Shown: one piece after another, positions 33,550-46,800 of the stretch
How positions within the stretch are numbered: the stretch's first letter is position 1
Layout of the letters: the number at the start of each line of letters is the position of its first letter
Assembly: GCA_023053575.1 (NCBI GenBank)
Contig: JAKZAP010000022.1
Location: 17,980,489 to 18,044,488, forward strand
Length of the DNA: 64,000 nucleotides
From: Branchinecta lynchi
Lineage: Eukaryota; Arthropoda; Branchiopoda; Anostraca; Branchinectidae
Direction of reading: 5' to 3'
The notes under the pieces: generated by a model
What the model saw: only the letters and a program-made list of their open reading frames with translations
What the model was told of the DNA's origin: nothing
Databases searched by the model: none
Program-made: the position numbers and the translations under genes

Positions 33550-33677
33550 TCTGGAACAGATAACTACTTTTGAGCTTGCTATTGCTAACTACTATTGAGC
33601 TTGCTATTGCTAATCTGATTAACAAGTACAACTCAAAAATCCAGTCACACCCCTGGAGCAAAATCCTCAGAGTCTAA

Positions 33678-34088
33678 AGGCGTATTCTCGCCATTCCCCG
33701 AGGACTCCTCGGGGAATGGAAAGGAACGGCGAGAATAGAGGGAGTCACTCCACGCGGACTCCACGTACAGAAAACAGCGAGAACACGGGGAATGCTTCTA
33801 AATGGATTGTTCTAAAAAAAAAATATGCAGTTCATGAAATTAGTCTGATCCACTTTATTTTTGGTTTTGTTTATTCTGATTATTTTTAATTAATTTTACA
33901 CTGCACCAACACCAGCAAAAATTGATTCCCCTCCGGCTCTGAAAGGGAGTCCTTTTTGATGATGGTGATGATAATCGGAGCATTCCCCGTCGGTGGGGAC
34001 TCGCTACAATACAGGGAGTGAGTCCCCGGGACAAAAAAACGCGGGGACTCCTCAAATGGAGCCCTCGGGGAACGGCTAGAATACGTCT
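33678..34088. mobile_element. Foldback MITE (family E), TAA duplication
   Basis: AGGCGTATTCTCGCC to GGCTAGAATACGTCT, flanked by TAA (33675-33677 and 34089-34091). It sits 130 bases upstream of the Dcr-1 start codon, so it lies in the probable first intron or promoter region. Confidence 0.8.
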
Positions 34089-34769
34089 TAAGTGTGCATG
34101 TATGTAATTGTGCTCAGTTGTGAATCAGAGAGTTTTTCAGTTGTATTTGTTGCTTTTTTTTTCCTATGAAATTGTCGTTTTTCTTTGGTTTTACTTTTCT
34201 TTTCGTTTGTGTACTCCGTCCTTTTTCTTTTTGAAATGACGGGTGATAAATAAATAAATAAAATGAAAATTACAGTTTGCAGGCCCCCTGGTACGCCAGA
34301 AGCAACGAACAAGGCTACACAACTACTTTGATTTTTGCTTTTCATGGTCATAAGAATAAGTTTTTTTCTATAGTATGTTGTAGGATCGTATTTCTATAAA
34401 AGAATTATTATTACAAAACTGTGTTACAACAACAAAAGCACGAAGCTAGTTAGGAAACTCCTTTATTTCCTTTCTCGTGAAGTGCTGCAAAACTGTGATG
34501 AATAACCAGACCGCATAAACACCTGTTTCTAGCTCCATCCGTTTCGATTGTAAAGTGGATATTGGAGTCACATGATCCCTCTTTATAACTTTACTGGTGG
34601 CGAGGTTTCACCTCGATCCAACAACTAGTTTGCCACTATGAGCAAAAAGATCCACAACCTACTAGTGGGTCATCTATGGCATCTGCTCTTACTGTCTGTC
34701 AAATTTCACTTGGATCAGATCATTTGACTCGAAGGTCATGCCCCAACACAAAATACCAAGTTCTTCTTC

Positions 34770-35093
34770 CTAAAAGGTAAAAAAAAAGGGTAAAGGTATC
34801 AGCACTAGCCTTGACAGGCCAAGCTGGCGGTGCTGATCTCCGACTCTCGGCCCTCAGCCAGGAAGTGCAATGGGGGGTTGGGGGCCAGCCATCCTGTGCT
34901 TTCACACACCCTTCCTGTCACCTTCCCCGGGTTTCTCCAGGTACCCATTTGAAGCTGGGTGGACTTTGGCTTGTCTTACAGGGTTACGCCACTAACCCCA
35001 GTCCCAAGCCAAACAGTAGGCACTACCGAGACTCGAACAAGCGACCCTTTCACTTGCAAGTTCGGCGCGCTAACCACTTCTTCCGTTCTTCGT
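34770..35093 (-). mobile_element. tRNA-Ala-like SINE
   Basis: On the minus strand the head (35093 to about 35030) reads TGGTTAGCGCGCC (A box), an anticodon loop CTTGCAA (TGC, alanine), and GTTCGAGTCTC (B box). The body follows, and the far end has a T/A-rich tail near 34775-34790. No acceptor stem pairs, so it is a tRNA-derived SINE rather than a tRNA gene. Confidence 0.6.
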
Positions 35094-35187
35094 TCTTCTT
35101 CCTAGTATATATGAAAGTATCTTTGCAGGAACATGTCGTCATGTGACCGAGACATTCGGTTCTCATCCTCTTTGACCCTAACATGGT

Positions 35188-35990
35188 ACAATTTCAATTT
35201 CAATTTATTTAATAATAAAGCAAAACCCATCTTTCGTGGGCAGAGCAGAGCCCAAAAGCTTCTATGTACTGCATAGTGTTACAGTAGATTGGGGTCAGTT
35301 TGGGAACCTTCTCAGCCACTTCTCGGGGGGGGGGGGGGGGGGCGGGGATCTTACAGGAACAAAGGGTGGGGGAAGGAATGAACAGTACAGGGGGTGCTGG
35401 AGAAGGGAGGAGCCAAAGTCGCGGCATACTTTTTCACGGAGGGAAGAAAGGAATTCAAGTTTGAATTCTTTGAAGTAAAAAGAGTACGGTAGGGGAGAAC
35501 CGCCATAGATAATTTGCAGCGATCGCTCTTCTGAACTCGCTCTGTTTTATCAGTTTCACCTTGGGTATAGCAAAGTACCAAACCGGAGAAGCATAGTCAA
35601 GGATCGAATGAAAGAGCAAAACATTAGCTGTAGCTTGTCCTTAGGAACCCGAAACTTTTCCAGTCTGTTTAGCATTCGAACTGCGCTGTTAACTTTCTTT
35701 ACAATTGTCTTTGTATTTTCATGGCATGAAAGGTCAGAAGAGATCACTACACCTAGTAGCGTTGTTTTATCACTGATGAGCCCAAGGTCGATAGGAGGTT
35801 CGAAAGACGGCCGAGTTTTCCTAAGAAAAGAATGGTCGTAACTGAGCACTTATCTTTATTCACGATCATATTCATTTCAGTCGCCTCCGAGGTAACCTGG
35901 TCGATGAAACCGGCAGCGTTGATTTTCAAATCAAGTACATGACCGTCTTCCCTCCCACATTCATCTGGATCCCTCCACTCTTTGGCACTC
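35188..35990 (-). mobile_element. LINE fragment: reverse-transcriptase thumb region and 3' UTR
   Basis: On the minus strand from about 35980 the frames read ...INAAGFIDQVTSEATEMN, then (after a frame change near 35845) LGVVISSDLSCHENTKTIVK and VNSAVRMLNRLEKFRVPKDK. This is a non-LTR reverse transcriptase of CR1/jockey type. Frameshifts and stops make it a dead copy. The 3' UTR includes G-rich tracts (complement of 35326-35343) and ends in an AATTGAAATTG-type tail near 35190. Confidence 0.78.
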
Positions 35991-35999
35991 CATGTGACA

Positions 36000-38900
36000 C
36001 AGGATTTCAGGGGATCCTTCCGACTCTCGCCACAGCAGCCAGATCCAGTCTCAATCTACTTGGGACCAGCCTATCAAATTTTTCCCAATCGGGGCATTCT
36101 CAAGAGTCAAGGATGTAAAAAAAAGGTATGATTATCCCTCTTCTCAAGGATCTTGGGATCCGGAAAATTACGATATCACTTGTTCATGGACCAAAACTTA
36201 ATACATCCGGAGTGATCCCCCTTCCTAGTATGTATTAAATTACATTTGCCGAAAATTTTCAGGGACCATCTACAACCAGCCTTACCACCTTATCTCATCA
36301 AACTAGGGCATTTGACGGTCCTGCTCATAAAAATTTTATCACTATACCTCCATCCATCTGGCACCATTATAGAAGTTTCCCTGATATTTTAATTGGAGGT
36401 TAAAAAAAGAAGAAAAAAAAGGCAGGGTCCCCTGGATTTCCAGCAGAAACAAGTACACATGGTAAGTCTATGCTGAATTACACAGTAAGTCATTCAAAAT
36501 ATATTTCTGGAAAACTTTTACCAGATTCATATGCAAACATCTGTTTAGGCTGTTTTCAGCAAATGGATCATTAGACAAATCCATGAGGAATTTCTGGCAG
36601 GATTCCAGACAAAATGCCAGTAGAAGGAATCCAAACTGGAAACCCCAGTGAAAGAAACTGCCTGGGATAATCAATCACCCCTAGATCCAGAGTTCACATA
36701 GTTAACTAAACAATTTTAAGTAGATTCTGCTTTCTACTAGCGCAATTTAAAGTAGAAGGGTAGGAAATGAAGTTTACTGGTCTCTAATAATCTGTTTTTC
36801 TAAAAAAAACTGGAGTTCAGTGCAAACTAAAGATTACTGCGAGAATTTTCAAAAGTGTTCTAAAATGAGAGTGATACAAACATTCCCACAACAAGAGGGG
36901 TACCAGCATAGACAATTTTGAAGTCAGAATAAAATCCTGGTTTGTCTAGTTAGGGTAGTCACTAAATAAAGATTCTTAATCCTGAGCCTTTGACCATTGG
37001 AATAAAATTCTCTTACCTTTTAGCCTTGGTGAGGTCAAAATAGAATCTATCTAGGCTTTAAGTATCCTAATCTTTAATTTGAAAAACAATAATTTATATT
37101 AGACAATGCTGATGGGCTGCCATGATGAAACCATAGGTGCGGGGAAATTTATTTTCACTCGAAAATATTTTACGTCATGCAAATGTTTAAATGGAGGCAA
37201 TCTTGCCTCCGTGAATTTTAATAAAACTGAGTGTTCGTTTTTGCACGGAGAGGCACTGCAGACAGATTATAAGAGGCTTTTTTTGCTTGATTTATTACTT
37301 GTAATACTAATAAAAAGTTTGGGGCATGACTAGTTTTGACCTTCTTAAAAAGATAGCTCAGTCCTGAATGCAATGGAATATTTTAAATATTTCTGCAAGC
37401 AATTGTAAGTAGGACACGATGGGGAAAATCGCCCAAGCTTGTCTTTTAGACAATTTTAGTGGCGATTATGTCAGAGTAGACACAAAAAACAAAGTCAGCA
37501 GTAGTGTTCATTTGCAGATTTTTTTACGGTAATTCTAAAAGCAAATTTCAGGGAATTTTTCCTATATAGGCCTACTTTTCTGTAAAGACACAAAGGAATG
37601 GACAGAAAAATGCTGGTGCAAATAGTCACGCTCAAGCTAATCAGGTTTACGTAGTAGCGCAAACAAATCAGCAAAAGGTGCAAAAGAAAAATGGAAATCG
37701 AACCTGGCACATAAACAATTTGGCCATGGTCAGCAGGTGTTTAGAAGAGAGGCATTGGCAATGCTGCAACTTTGTTAGTTGAAAACAGAAAAAATAGTGT
37801 TGGGCAATGCGTTGTATTGGTTGTAGAGAACAATTATAGCTTCTAATCAATTCCTAACTCCACACATTTGGTAAGTGTAGAGGCTGGGAAAAAATGGCAG
37901 GTACTGTGTGCATATCTTTCATACATTGGGGTAGTGGAAATAGCCAGCTATCCTGTAATTATATAGCTACCGTAGTCTAGCAGACACCGAGTTCTAGAGC
38001 CTGGAACTCCTTGCCTAGCCCAAAATATGTGCCTGGGCATTGTCTTGAACAGTGATGCTAGGCACGTGCCTAGAGATCTGTGCTTGGCTACAGGAAGGTT
38101 ATGTGACCTCATTTTTACACTACCACGATTTTTGCTACAAAAATGTTAAAATTAAATGTGCACGCTATCATGGCACTCAAAAGGAAAAATTTAACTTTTT
38201 TAAAAGTCATGTGTCCAAAAATATTCAAATTCTGTGCCTTTTCTTTGTTTTGAAGCTGCTTTGAAAAAGGATTTTCTGGCTATTGACTTTGCTAACTGTA
38301 CCTTTTTCATCATTTTGTAAGTCAGGGCCTAGAATTGGAGGTAGGGTTATAATAAAGTGATCTTGTTTGAAAATAAGAACACATTTTAACTAGAAATAAT
38401 GAAGCAAAATTTATTTGTCCAATATGTAAACCATTCATGTAGCTTCAACCTACTGGAGCCTATACTATTTCCGTCGGTTTCTATTTCCGTCAGCACCCGA
38501 CGGAATTAGTTTTCTAGCTTAGATGTATCTTAGATGCACCACAACCTGTCTAAAATAGTTAAACCTGTTGAAAGATGTGGGTTTAAAATCATATTCACTG
38601 ATAAATCTTTCTAAATTCAGATATTTAGGCACTGTTGTGATGGAAATAGAATCACGGCATCCTGCATCGTTACAGTACAAGAGAGTCGACGTCAATTTCT
38701 GTAAGTCAAATTTTTTTTGTCAAATATTGAATTCATGTTTGTTTCTAACAATCATACAATTTGCTTTCATATTTTTCCAAGTCCACCTAGGTTAAACAAT
38801 GATTACGTGACGGAAACAAAATTCGGATGACCAGCCGTAACGGCAACAAAGTCCCCAGAAAATGTTTGGGTCATCACAGAAAATCATATACTGGCAACAC

Positions 38901-40250
38901 AGCTTGCACGGTATTATCTCGTAAGAAAACCTAGGATGAAGAAGAAGAAGATGGCTTTCTTTTGATACATTGTTAACGAGGAGCATAGAGAAGAAATTCT
39001 GGAAGCTCCAATAAACAACACAAACAAAACAATATTGTTAACTTTTTTTGGAAATTTCTGTGGTGAGAAAAGACAACCAAAGCTGACCAATGGAATCTTC
39101 TGATGGAAATAGTATAGGCTCCAGTACTATGTTTGTCATATTTGTTGGTTCCTTTTTAAGCCAGATAAATTATCTGAAGGAAAGAGTTCTCTGGAAATCT
39201 GAAATCTTGTCTGAGGTTGGATACTCCTCCTTAAGGCATGCTTGTGAATGGGGCTTCAGTGTAAGACTCGGGAAAGACTGGGCAGAGATTTGGCACACAT
39301 GTTCAAACAATCATGCATCAATTACAAATTTTGGACCAAGAACCACAAATTAGTATATGCACGCCTCAGGACAGAAGAAATTATACGAAACAAACCTTGA
39401 CTCTTGTATCTAACTGACAATAACACAATTTGTCACCACGTAAGCATGCGCTTCCATCGTTTTGAAGATTCTGCCAGTGGCCGGTGGCGACATTCTCTGT
39501 CATAGAGCTAAATACACCATACAGAATCTGTGAGTACGGACTGCGCAAGTTAGATGGCATACAAGCAGTCTGCACTCTGCAGGGAGTTATCCGTTCCTAC
39601 TTCCTATAGATGAGGGAGGACAGGTCAGAATGCCTGGTAGGAAAGCATTTTAAGTAGTTGTACTGTGTATAAAATCAGGGACCGATAAATTTTTCTGCAA
39701 GGAATCATTACAGGAAATTTATGGGTTCCTGATAAAATTAAAATGATCTGTCTTTTTATCAACCTGTTTCTAACGCCTGTTATTTAAGCTTGAGCAACCT
39801 TGTCCAGTCGACATTTTTGAAAAGCGATTAAATGGTGATATCATGAAGTTCACCCTAATTATCTGTCTTTTATTCAGTTTTAGCCTCCAGCAACTTTATT
39901 CCAGGTTGCAACGATGGTGATAATGACTATTGCATGTGACACGGAATGCATCCAGTAGCCTACTGCTGTTGTGTAGTAACACGCTTAAAATCATAGATCT
40001 CTTATCTAACTGTTCAAAATTTTACTTACATTCCGATCGCCATGACACTAATTTTCCGCTTAAGAAAGGCGATGCATTTTGGTAACCTGACAGCAACCAA
40101 AGTATAACGTATAACATGCACACACATCCTTCATTTGGGATAGTCTATGCCATGCCAAACATTGGATATATCCAGCATCTGACATAGCCTATACCTAACG
40201 CTGGTTACCCTATACCCTTACCTAAACTATAAAGGAATTGTATGGTTGGT
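36000..40250. other. Long stretch with no recognised gene or repeat
   Basis: About 4 kb of AT-rich DNA with only short open frames (up to 87 codons), no family-level matches to the repeats elsewhere in the window and no domain I can identify. It could hold old repeats or small exons of a gene running beyond my ability to call. Confidence 0.4.
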
Positions 40251-40359
40251 GAAATTCTGAACTGAACTCAAATCAACAATACTTTATTGGGTTAGCATTC
40301 TACTATCTCAAAATGCGATGCGATGTTCTTTCGCTCAAGTGCCATATATCGATCACTTT

Positions 40360-41110
40360 TCGGTCGTCTGTCTGTCGGTCTGTCAGGCCACTGTTCTCGA
40401 GTTAGGGTACTTCCAGAAGTGCTAGGATGATGAAACTTGACACACATAAATAGTCGCTTCCCCGATCAACCACGGTCGGGGGAGTGAAGAAGGGGAATCC
40501 GGAATCTTGAGGTAGGTTATATTTTGAACATGTGATCGTCCGGTCGTCCAATTGAACACCCGGTGAATTTGGGGGGGGGAGAACCGGAAATCTTGTGACA
40601 AGTTTAGGGAGCGATCGGGAAGAGACCTGGTGCACTAGATACGAACTAGGCACCACGCACTAGGTACACCAGTGACATAACTGAACCGAATTTGGGCACT
40701 GCGGGGGGAATTGCAGGGGGTTCCAGAATTCCGGTGATCCGGAGTTAAGGTACTTCCAGGTGAGCTAGGACGATGAAACTTGGCAGGCATATCAGAGACC
40801 CGACCAGATTAACTTGGAAATAGTCGGATCCTGAATACGACCATCGTGGGGACAGTGAAGGGAGGGGAAATCCGGAATCATGAGGTATGTATATGTTTCG
40901 AACGAGTGATCGGATATTAATGAAACTTGATATTTGGAAAGACCTCGTGTCTCAACATTGTGGGGGAGTTGGAGGGGGGTTCCGGAATGACCAGAATTCC
41001 GGTGATCCGGAGTTAAGGTACTTCCTGCAGATGTGCTAGGACGATGAAACTTAGCAGGAACATTAGAAACTCTACAAGATTGGCTTAGAAATTGCGACTT
41101 CCCAAATCAA
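40360..41110. repeat. Tandem repeat, three diverged units of about 270-340 bp
   Basis: The phrases ggagttaaggtacttcc, gctaggacgatgaaactt and ggggaaatccggaatc recur in order near 40402, 40743 and 41012. The first unit begins with a (GTCT)n tract. Confidence 0.65.
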
Positions 41111-41788
41111 AAAGGCATCTGCTGGCTTTTTTGTTTGTCTTCATGATATCGGAAAACTCAGCAGATGCTTTTCTGGCATCCTGACAATGCTTGTCATGCG
41201 TAATATTTGTCAAGATAACACTCAAAGTGTTGTCTGTTGCGCATCCTTGTGTTGTCTGTTATGAAACTTCTGACAGTGCAGTTTGAAAGTTTAGAGGGGT
41301 TGACAACTTCAGTAGTAACGTTTGAAAAAAATAGGCCGATCCTAATTATGAGATATGTAGAGGATTTGTAGGCAATTATCAGCGGTTAGACCATAATCAT
41401 CTTCGGCGACGAGGGGCTTGCAACTTTTGCTAGTTGGTGTACCTAAGATTTGTTTCCGGGGTATTTGTAATACCAACTAGGTTATACAAGATAATGTTCC
41501 AAGCTTTCATCCGTCACGATGTCTAGGATTGAAAAGGATTAAGTTCAACTGGCTGCAAAGTCAATTTAGTCCCTTCTTCCGATATTATTTGTTGTTGTTT
41601 TTCAACGCTGAGGAATAGCCTTTGATCATGTCATTATTAATTGTGTTCTTCTTGGAACATGCCGGTTTGAAAGCTTCGATGGGCTGACAACTTCAGAATG
41701 TTCTCGCAACACTTTCGTCGGCGAAGCCGAACAAAGGTTGCCGCAACAATTCAAGTTGCCCAGGCAATTTAGATCTGGTTCAGACTAG

Positions 41789-42173
41789 AGGCGTAGTTCT
41801 CGCCGTTCCCCCCGGACTCCTTGGGGACTTGAAGGGAACGGCGAGAATAGAGGGAGTCACTCCCCGCAGACTCCGCGACCGGAAAACAACGAGAACACTC
41901 TGAATACTTCCAAACTGAATTTTCTTCTTAAAATAAATATGGTTTGGTTTATACTGATTGTTTTTAATTAATTTTCCACTGACCAACACCAGAAAAAACT
42001 GATTCCCCTCTGAATCTGAAAGGGAGTCCTTTTTGATGATGGTGATGATAATCGGAGCCATCCGGCCACCCATCCGTGGGGACTCACAAGAATACGGGGA
42101 GTGAGTCCCCGGGACAAACAAAAACGCGGGGACTCCTCAAGTGGAGTCCTCGGGGAACGGCGAGAATACGCCT
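41789..42173. mobile_element. Foldback MITE (family E), TAG duplication
   Basis: AGGCGTAGTTCTCGCCG to CGGCGAGAATACGCCT, flanked by TAG (41786-41788 and 42174-42176). Confidence 0.8.
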
Positions 42174-42235
42174 TAGGGTGGTGATGCCGCTTGTGACTGG
42201 GAAATAAAATAATTAATAAGGGTGAACTTGTAGAG

Positions 42236-42375
42236 TGATGGGTTACTCACTGGGAAAAGGTATACTTGGTAAATGAGGGGTTGCTCACTGGAAAAAAGGT
42301 ATACTTGGTAAATGAGGGGTTACTCACTGGCAAAAATGGTGTACTGGGTAAGTGAGGGGTTGCTCACTGGTTATA
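42236..42375. repeat. Minisatellite, about 39-bp unit, roughly four copies
   Basis: The phrase ggtt(a/g)ctcactgg recurs at 42241, 42279, 42318 and 42358, each followed by ggtatacttggtaa-like sequence. Confidence 0.7.
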
Positions 42376-42674
42376 CTAAAGTTGGTTGGGGAGGGGATGG
42401 GGTCGCAGTGAGCCAGTCCCAGGTGCACGCGAGGGGTTACTATTACTGAAGTTGATGAAAAGTAGTATTTCTTAAACATTTTAATTCATTTTTCGTTATC
42501 TAGTAAAAAGTACTCTTTTACAAAACAAGGAAAATATAGAACTGTGAAGATACATAATAACAACGAGGAAGGCGACAGACAAAAGACAAGATAGGCTCTG
42601 AGTAACAACCGAATAACATTTCGCTAAACGTAAAACTCCTCTCTCTTGCAACCCCAAAAAGTCTGCAACACTTC

Positions 42675-43497
42675 AGTTGCGTTTTCGTAGATACCATGGT
42701 ATCTGATACCACGGTAACTGGATCTAAGATTAGTCGTTTTTGCAGTTACCGTGGTATCCGATACACGGCTGCAAAAACGACTATTGCCGAAATTGCACTT
42801 ATCGAAGTCCTCCCCAAACAAAAACTGATATCCAGTTACACCACTAAGTGCCAAGCTTCTTTCTCACCATTTTGACAAAATTTGATGAAAGCGAGATGAC
42901 TTTTCAGATACCACGATCAGTTCCCACGGTTGGACCGTGGTATCTGAATATCAGATACCACGGTAACTGGTCAGATACCACGATAACTGAAGACCGCGGT
43001 ATCAGATCAGAGATGGGCGAATCCGACCTTGAAAGGATTCGAATCCGAATCTGAATCCAGGGCTAGGTACGAATCCGATTCCAAATCCGAATCCACCATT
43101 TCACGCCAAGGATTAGAATCCGGATTCGAATCCGACCTTAACAATAATCGAATCATGCACATAGATAACAGTTTAAAAGTCAGAGGTAACAAAAAAGCAT
43201 CGATGCCTAAAGCAAATGGGACGCTATGTAAACCATATTTTTAGGTTTTCATGTGTGCTTGTTATAGCATACCTTAAGCATCGCGTTTAAAAATTAGGAA
43301 ATGATTGGAACTGCAGCAGATTCGTAAGATTCAAGGTTTGGAACCCGAGTCCGAATCCGAATCCAGCTTGACAAGCAGAAGATTCGAATCCGGATTCGAA
43401 TCCGACCAAAACAACGAACCCTGGATTCGGATCCGAATCCGGATTCGGATTCGCCCATCTCTGTATCAGATACCATGGTATCTGCAAAAACGCAACT
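42675..43497. mobile_element. Foldback MITE (family C), split by a hAT MITE
   Basis: AGTTGCGTTTTCGTAGATACC to ggtatctgcaaaaacgCAACT. The interior consists of repeated ATACCACGGTAAC-like palindromic words. Without the nested hAT MITE it is about 360 bases. Confidence 0.8.
43008..43463. mobile_element. hAT-type MITE (family D) nested in a family C MITE
   Basis: Perfect terminal inverted repeats CAGAGATGGGCGAATCCG, flanked by the 8-bp duplication TATCAGAT (43000-43007 and 43464-43471). CAG-ended inverted repeats with an 8-bp duplication are diagnostic of hAT elements. The interior has many GGATTCG-type repeats. It has split the family C element at 42675-43497. Confidence 0.88.
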
Positions 43498-43660
43498 ATT
43501 CACTTGCTTAACAGTCAATAAGAAACAAGTTCGCAAACTGACAATACGTAAGCACAGGTTTTCTCCAGAACGAAGGGTAACAGTGGGTGACTAATAAAAA
43601 TCCAAGTAGGCCCAGACAGACTCAGTACAAGAACTCTAACAGTCAGGGCCTGTGACAAGG

Positions 43661-43817
43661 CTATAAGAAGAGGTAATCTACGGGCCGTGACTTTCGGTTC
43701 GAAGACCTCAAAGTTCCAACTCGGGGGACAGGAATGTCTTTGCTCTGAAGGGCGACCATACATTCTTGATCCACGCACAAGGTCAGGTCACCGAGCCAAT
43801 GACTAAGGGGGTCCATT
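43661..43817 (-). CDS. Ser/Pro-rich protein, terminal coding exon
   Basis: Found by splice signal and phase. The acceptor tttcatttcag|A is followed by 51 in-frame codons (starting MDPLSHWLGDL) and a TAG at 43663-43661. The peptide is compositionally protein-like, unlike nearby repeats, and follows naturally on the helical end of the main exon. No AATAAA is evident just downstream. An unseen exon between the two coding exons cannot be excluded. Confidence 0.6.
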
Positions 43818-46800
43818 CTGAAATGAAATTGCCATTAAATAAAAATTAAGTAAACAGACAATATCGGAGCCGTATCTCAAGAAAAATGCAACTAATTCGA
43901 TAACTGTATATTTTTGTGCACATGTTTGTGTCTTTGTCACGGATAGTGAAGCACAAGTGTGAAGTCACACACGCGACCCACAAGTTAAACTCACGGAAAC
44001 TTTTTTCGACGGTTATTTCAAATGTTTGGACATAAAAATAAACCCAGATTTAACCTCAGTAAATAGAACTTTCGGCTTATTCGGCTTGCCATTCTGAATC
44101 AGAACAATCCTCAGTATGTCTATCTGCTTGATCAAGTAGCTAACTTTATTATCCGGACTTTCGGTTTCCCACCAAATTTGAACTTCCCGCCAGATTTTAG
44201 CCAAATGCCTTAGAGCGTGTTCCATCCTACTTACCGTAGTTACTACGCATGACGTCACGAATTCTGGCTTTTTGCCGTCAAGGCTGGAACGATTTTTCTA
44301 TTTTCCAGCAGGATCTCACGCCAGGGGCGAATCTGACCAATCACGTTCCAGAGATGCGTAGTTACTACGCTTACCACGCTCCCGAGCATGGTAAGCAAAT
44401 AGTAACTATTAGTTACTATTCCGACAAGGTTGGAACGGTCAGCGTAGTAACTTTTCGTGAGGATGGAACGGAAATAGTAACTAATAGTAACTATTGTTAC
44501 AAGGGTGGAACACGCTCTTAATGATCAGGGTGGTGTACTTCCGGGCTGGAATTCCTGCACGGATCTTCGTCACATCACTTACAAATGGAAAAGTTGTAGC
44601 TTTTTTTTAACTTTATGATGAAAATGACGAAAATCCGACCGAGAAATCCTGCGTCATCAAGTTGGACAAAAGACACTAATGAAGAATCATAGCTGACGTA
44701 TCCGTTGTAAACATTGTTTGAATAAATGTTTCAAAGTCAGCTTGGGCTCAAAGAATATTTAAAGGTGAAAATATTAAGGTAAATGTTAAGTTATGAATAG
44801 AATAGTACAGCTAATAGAATTTTAAAGTAAAAATGAAAAGAGTAAGTGCCACACTTGTCTCACTGAGTGGAGGAGGAGGGACAAAAAAACAAAAAACAGA
44901 GGGCATCGAACAGACAGGCCAACTGCCGAATGGTGCTAATAGAATTTTAAAGTAAAAAGAGTAAGTGCCACACTTGTGTCATTGAGTGGAAGAGGAGGGA
45001 AAAAACCGAAATTGTTCGTCCAAAGTCGATTTTCTGGTCGAACATGGTACATCGCGAGAAGCAAAGAGGGCATCGAACTGGCAGGCCAACTGCTGGATGG
45101 TGCTGAAGTGCACGATGGTGTTTTGAGTAAGTAAGAAGCGATGATGGTCGTGGCAATCCAGGCAGGATCTAGACCGGGAGCGTCCGACCCTGATCGTGTG
45201 TTCGCACTATTAAAGTCGAAAATCGCCTCGACAACTGTTTGTCAAATTCTAGCCACAAAACCTTGTCGGTCGCGGAAACGCTCTCCTGGTCCGCGCAAAG
45301 GATCACGGAAACACTCTTTTCGCGAGCCACAGCTGACAATTTCGCGATGTACCATTTTCGACCAGAAAATCGACTTTGAACGAACAATTCCGGTCTGGCA
45401 CAGAGAGGGCAAAGCAAATTTTCCACACGCGGAATCACAACCTGCCGTTAGTATCGTTCATAAGAACCAAAGAAATGCGAAAATATTCATCTCAAATCAA
45501 AGACAGAATCATTAACCGAAAATAGTATCCGTGTCCAAATAAACCTGATTTTGATTTTCAGGATTATCCAAAGACTGATTCCATAAATCGTAAGTAAGTA
45601 AGTATACTACAAATGTTAAAGCAACACTGACATTTTATTCAACATGTTAACGAAAAATGGCAAAAATGTGTTACTGTGTCTCTTTGCTTTGATTTTAGCC
45701 GTTTTTGGGATCCCAAAACATAAGTGGAGGGATACCTATGACATCGCAAAAGTTGTCCGTCTGTCCGTCCGTCCGTCTGTCCGTCCGTCTGTAAGCACGA
45801 TAACTCTCGAAGGGAATGAGATATTTTGATGAAACTTGGTGTGAGGGTTCGTTGGGTCGTCGGACCAGTCTAGTTCGTAGATGGGTTTTGTAGCTCTACA
45901 TTTAGGGGTGGGGGAGGGGATTCAAACTAAGGGACAAACAAAATGTTTTGAAACAGCTGATAGTCGATTATGGGGTAAGAAGACATGCTGAACACGATGG
46001 TGAAAACCATTTTGTCATCGGACAAGTAGTTCGCCCGGAATCCGGCCAAAACCGGAAAGTTTGTTGAAAGAAAAAGTTTTATTTGAAGTTGATTAGATGT
46101 TTGATTTAGGGGTAGGAAGACATGCTGAAGACGATGGTGAAAATTATTTTCTCGACGGACAAGTATTTCGCCCGGAATCCGGCCCAAACCGGAAAGTTTG
46201 TTGAAAGTAAAAGTTTTATTTGAAATTGATTAGATGTTGGATTTAGGGGTAGGAAGACATGCTGAAGACAATGGTGAAAACTATTTTTTCGATGGACAAG
46301 TATTTCGCCCGGAATCCGGCCCAAACCGGAAAGTTTGTTGAAAGTAAAAGTTTTATTTGAAGTTGATTAAATGTTCGATTTAGAGGTAGGGAGACATGCT
46401 GAAGACGATGGTGAAAACTATTTTCTCGACGGACAAATATTTCGACCGGAATCCGGCCCAAACCGGAAAGTTTGTCAAAATAAAAAGTTTTATTTGGAGT
46501 TGATTAGATGTTCGATTTAGGGCAAGAAGACATGCTGAACACTTATGTGAAAACAAGTTTCTACCCGGACATGTAGTTCGTCCGGAATCCAGCCAAAACC
46601 GGAAAACTGTTGGAAGTCAAAGTTTTATTTCTAGTTGATTAGATAAGCGCTTTAGGGGTAAGAAGAGATGCTGAGTCCCTGTGTGACAATCGTATTTTAC
46701 CGGACATATAGTTCGACCGGAATCCGGCTGGAATCGGAAAACTTGTTATAAGCTAAATTTCTATTTGAAGTTGATTAGATGTTCATTACTGGGGAAAGAA

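Noticed and set aside
38568..39353. Short open frames in the 36-40 kb stretch
   Set aside because: Each is under 90 codons in AT-rich DNA, without splice sites in matching phase that I could defend.
45644..45829. Open frame with a VRPSVRPSV-type repeat
   Set aside because: Produced by the (TCCG)n microsatellite at the HINE left end.
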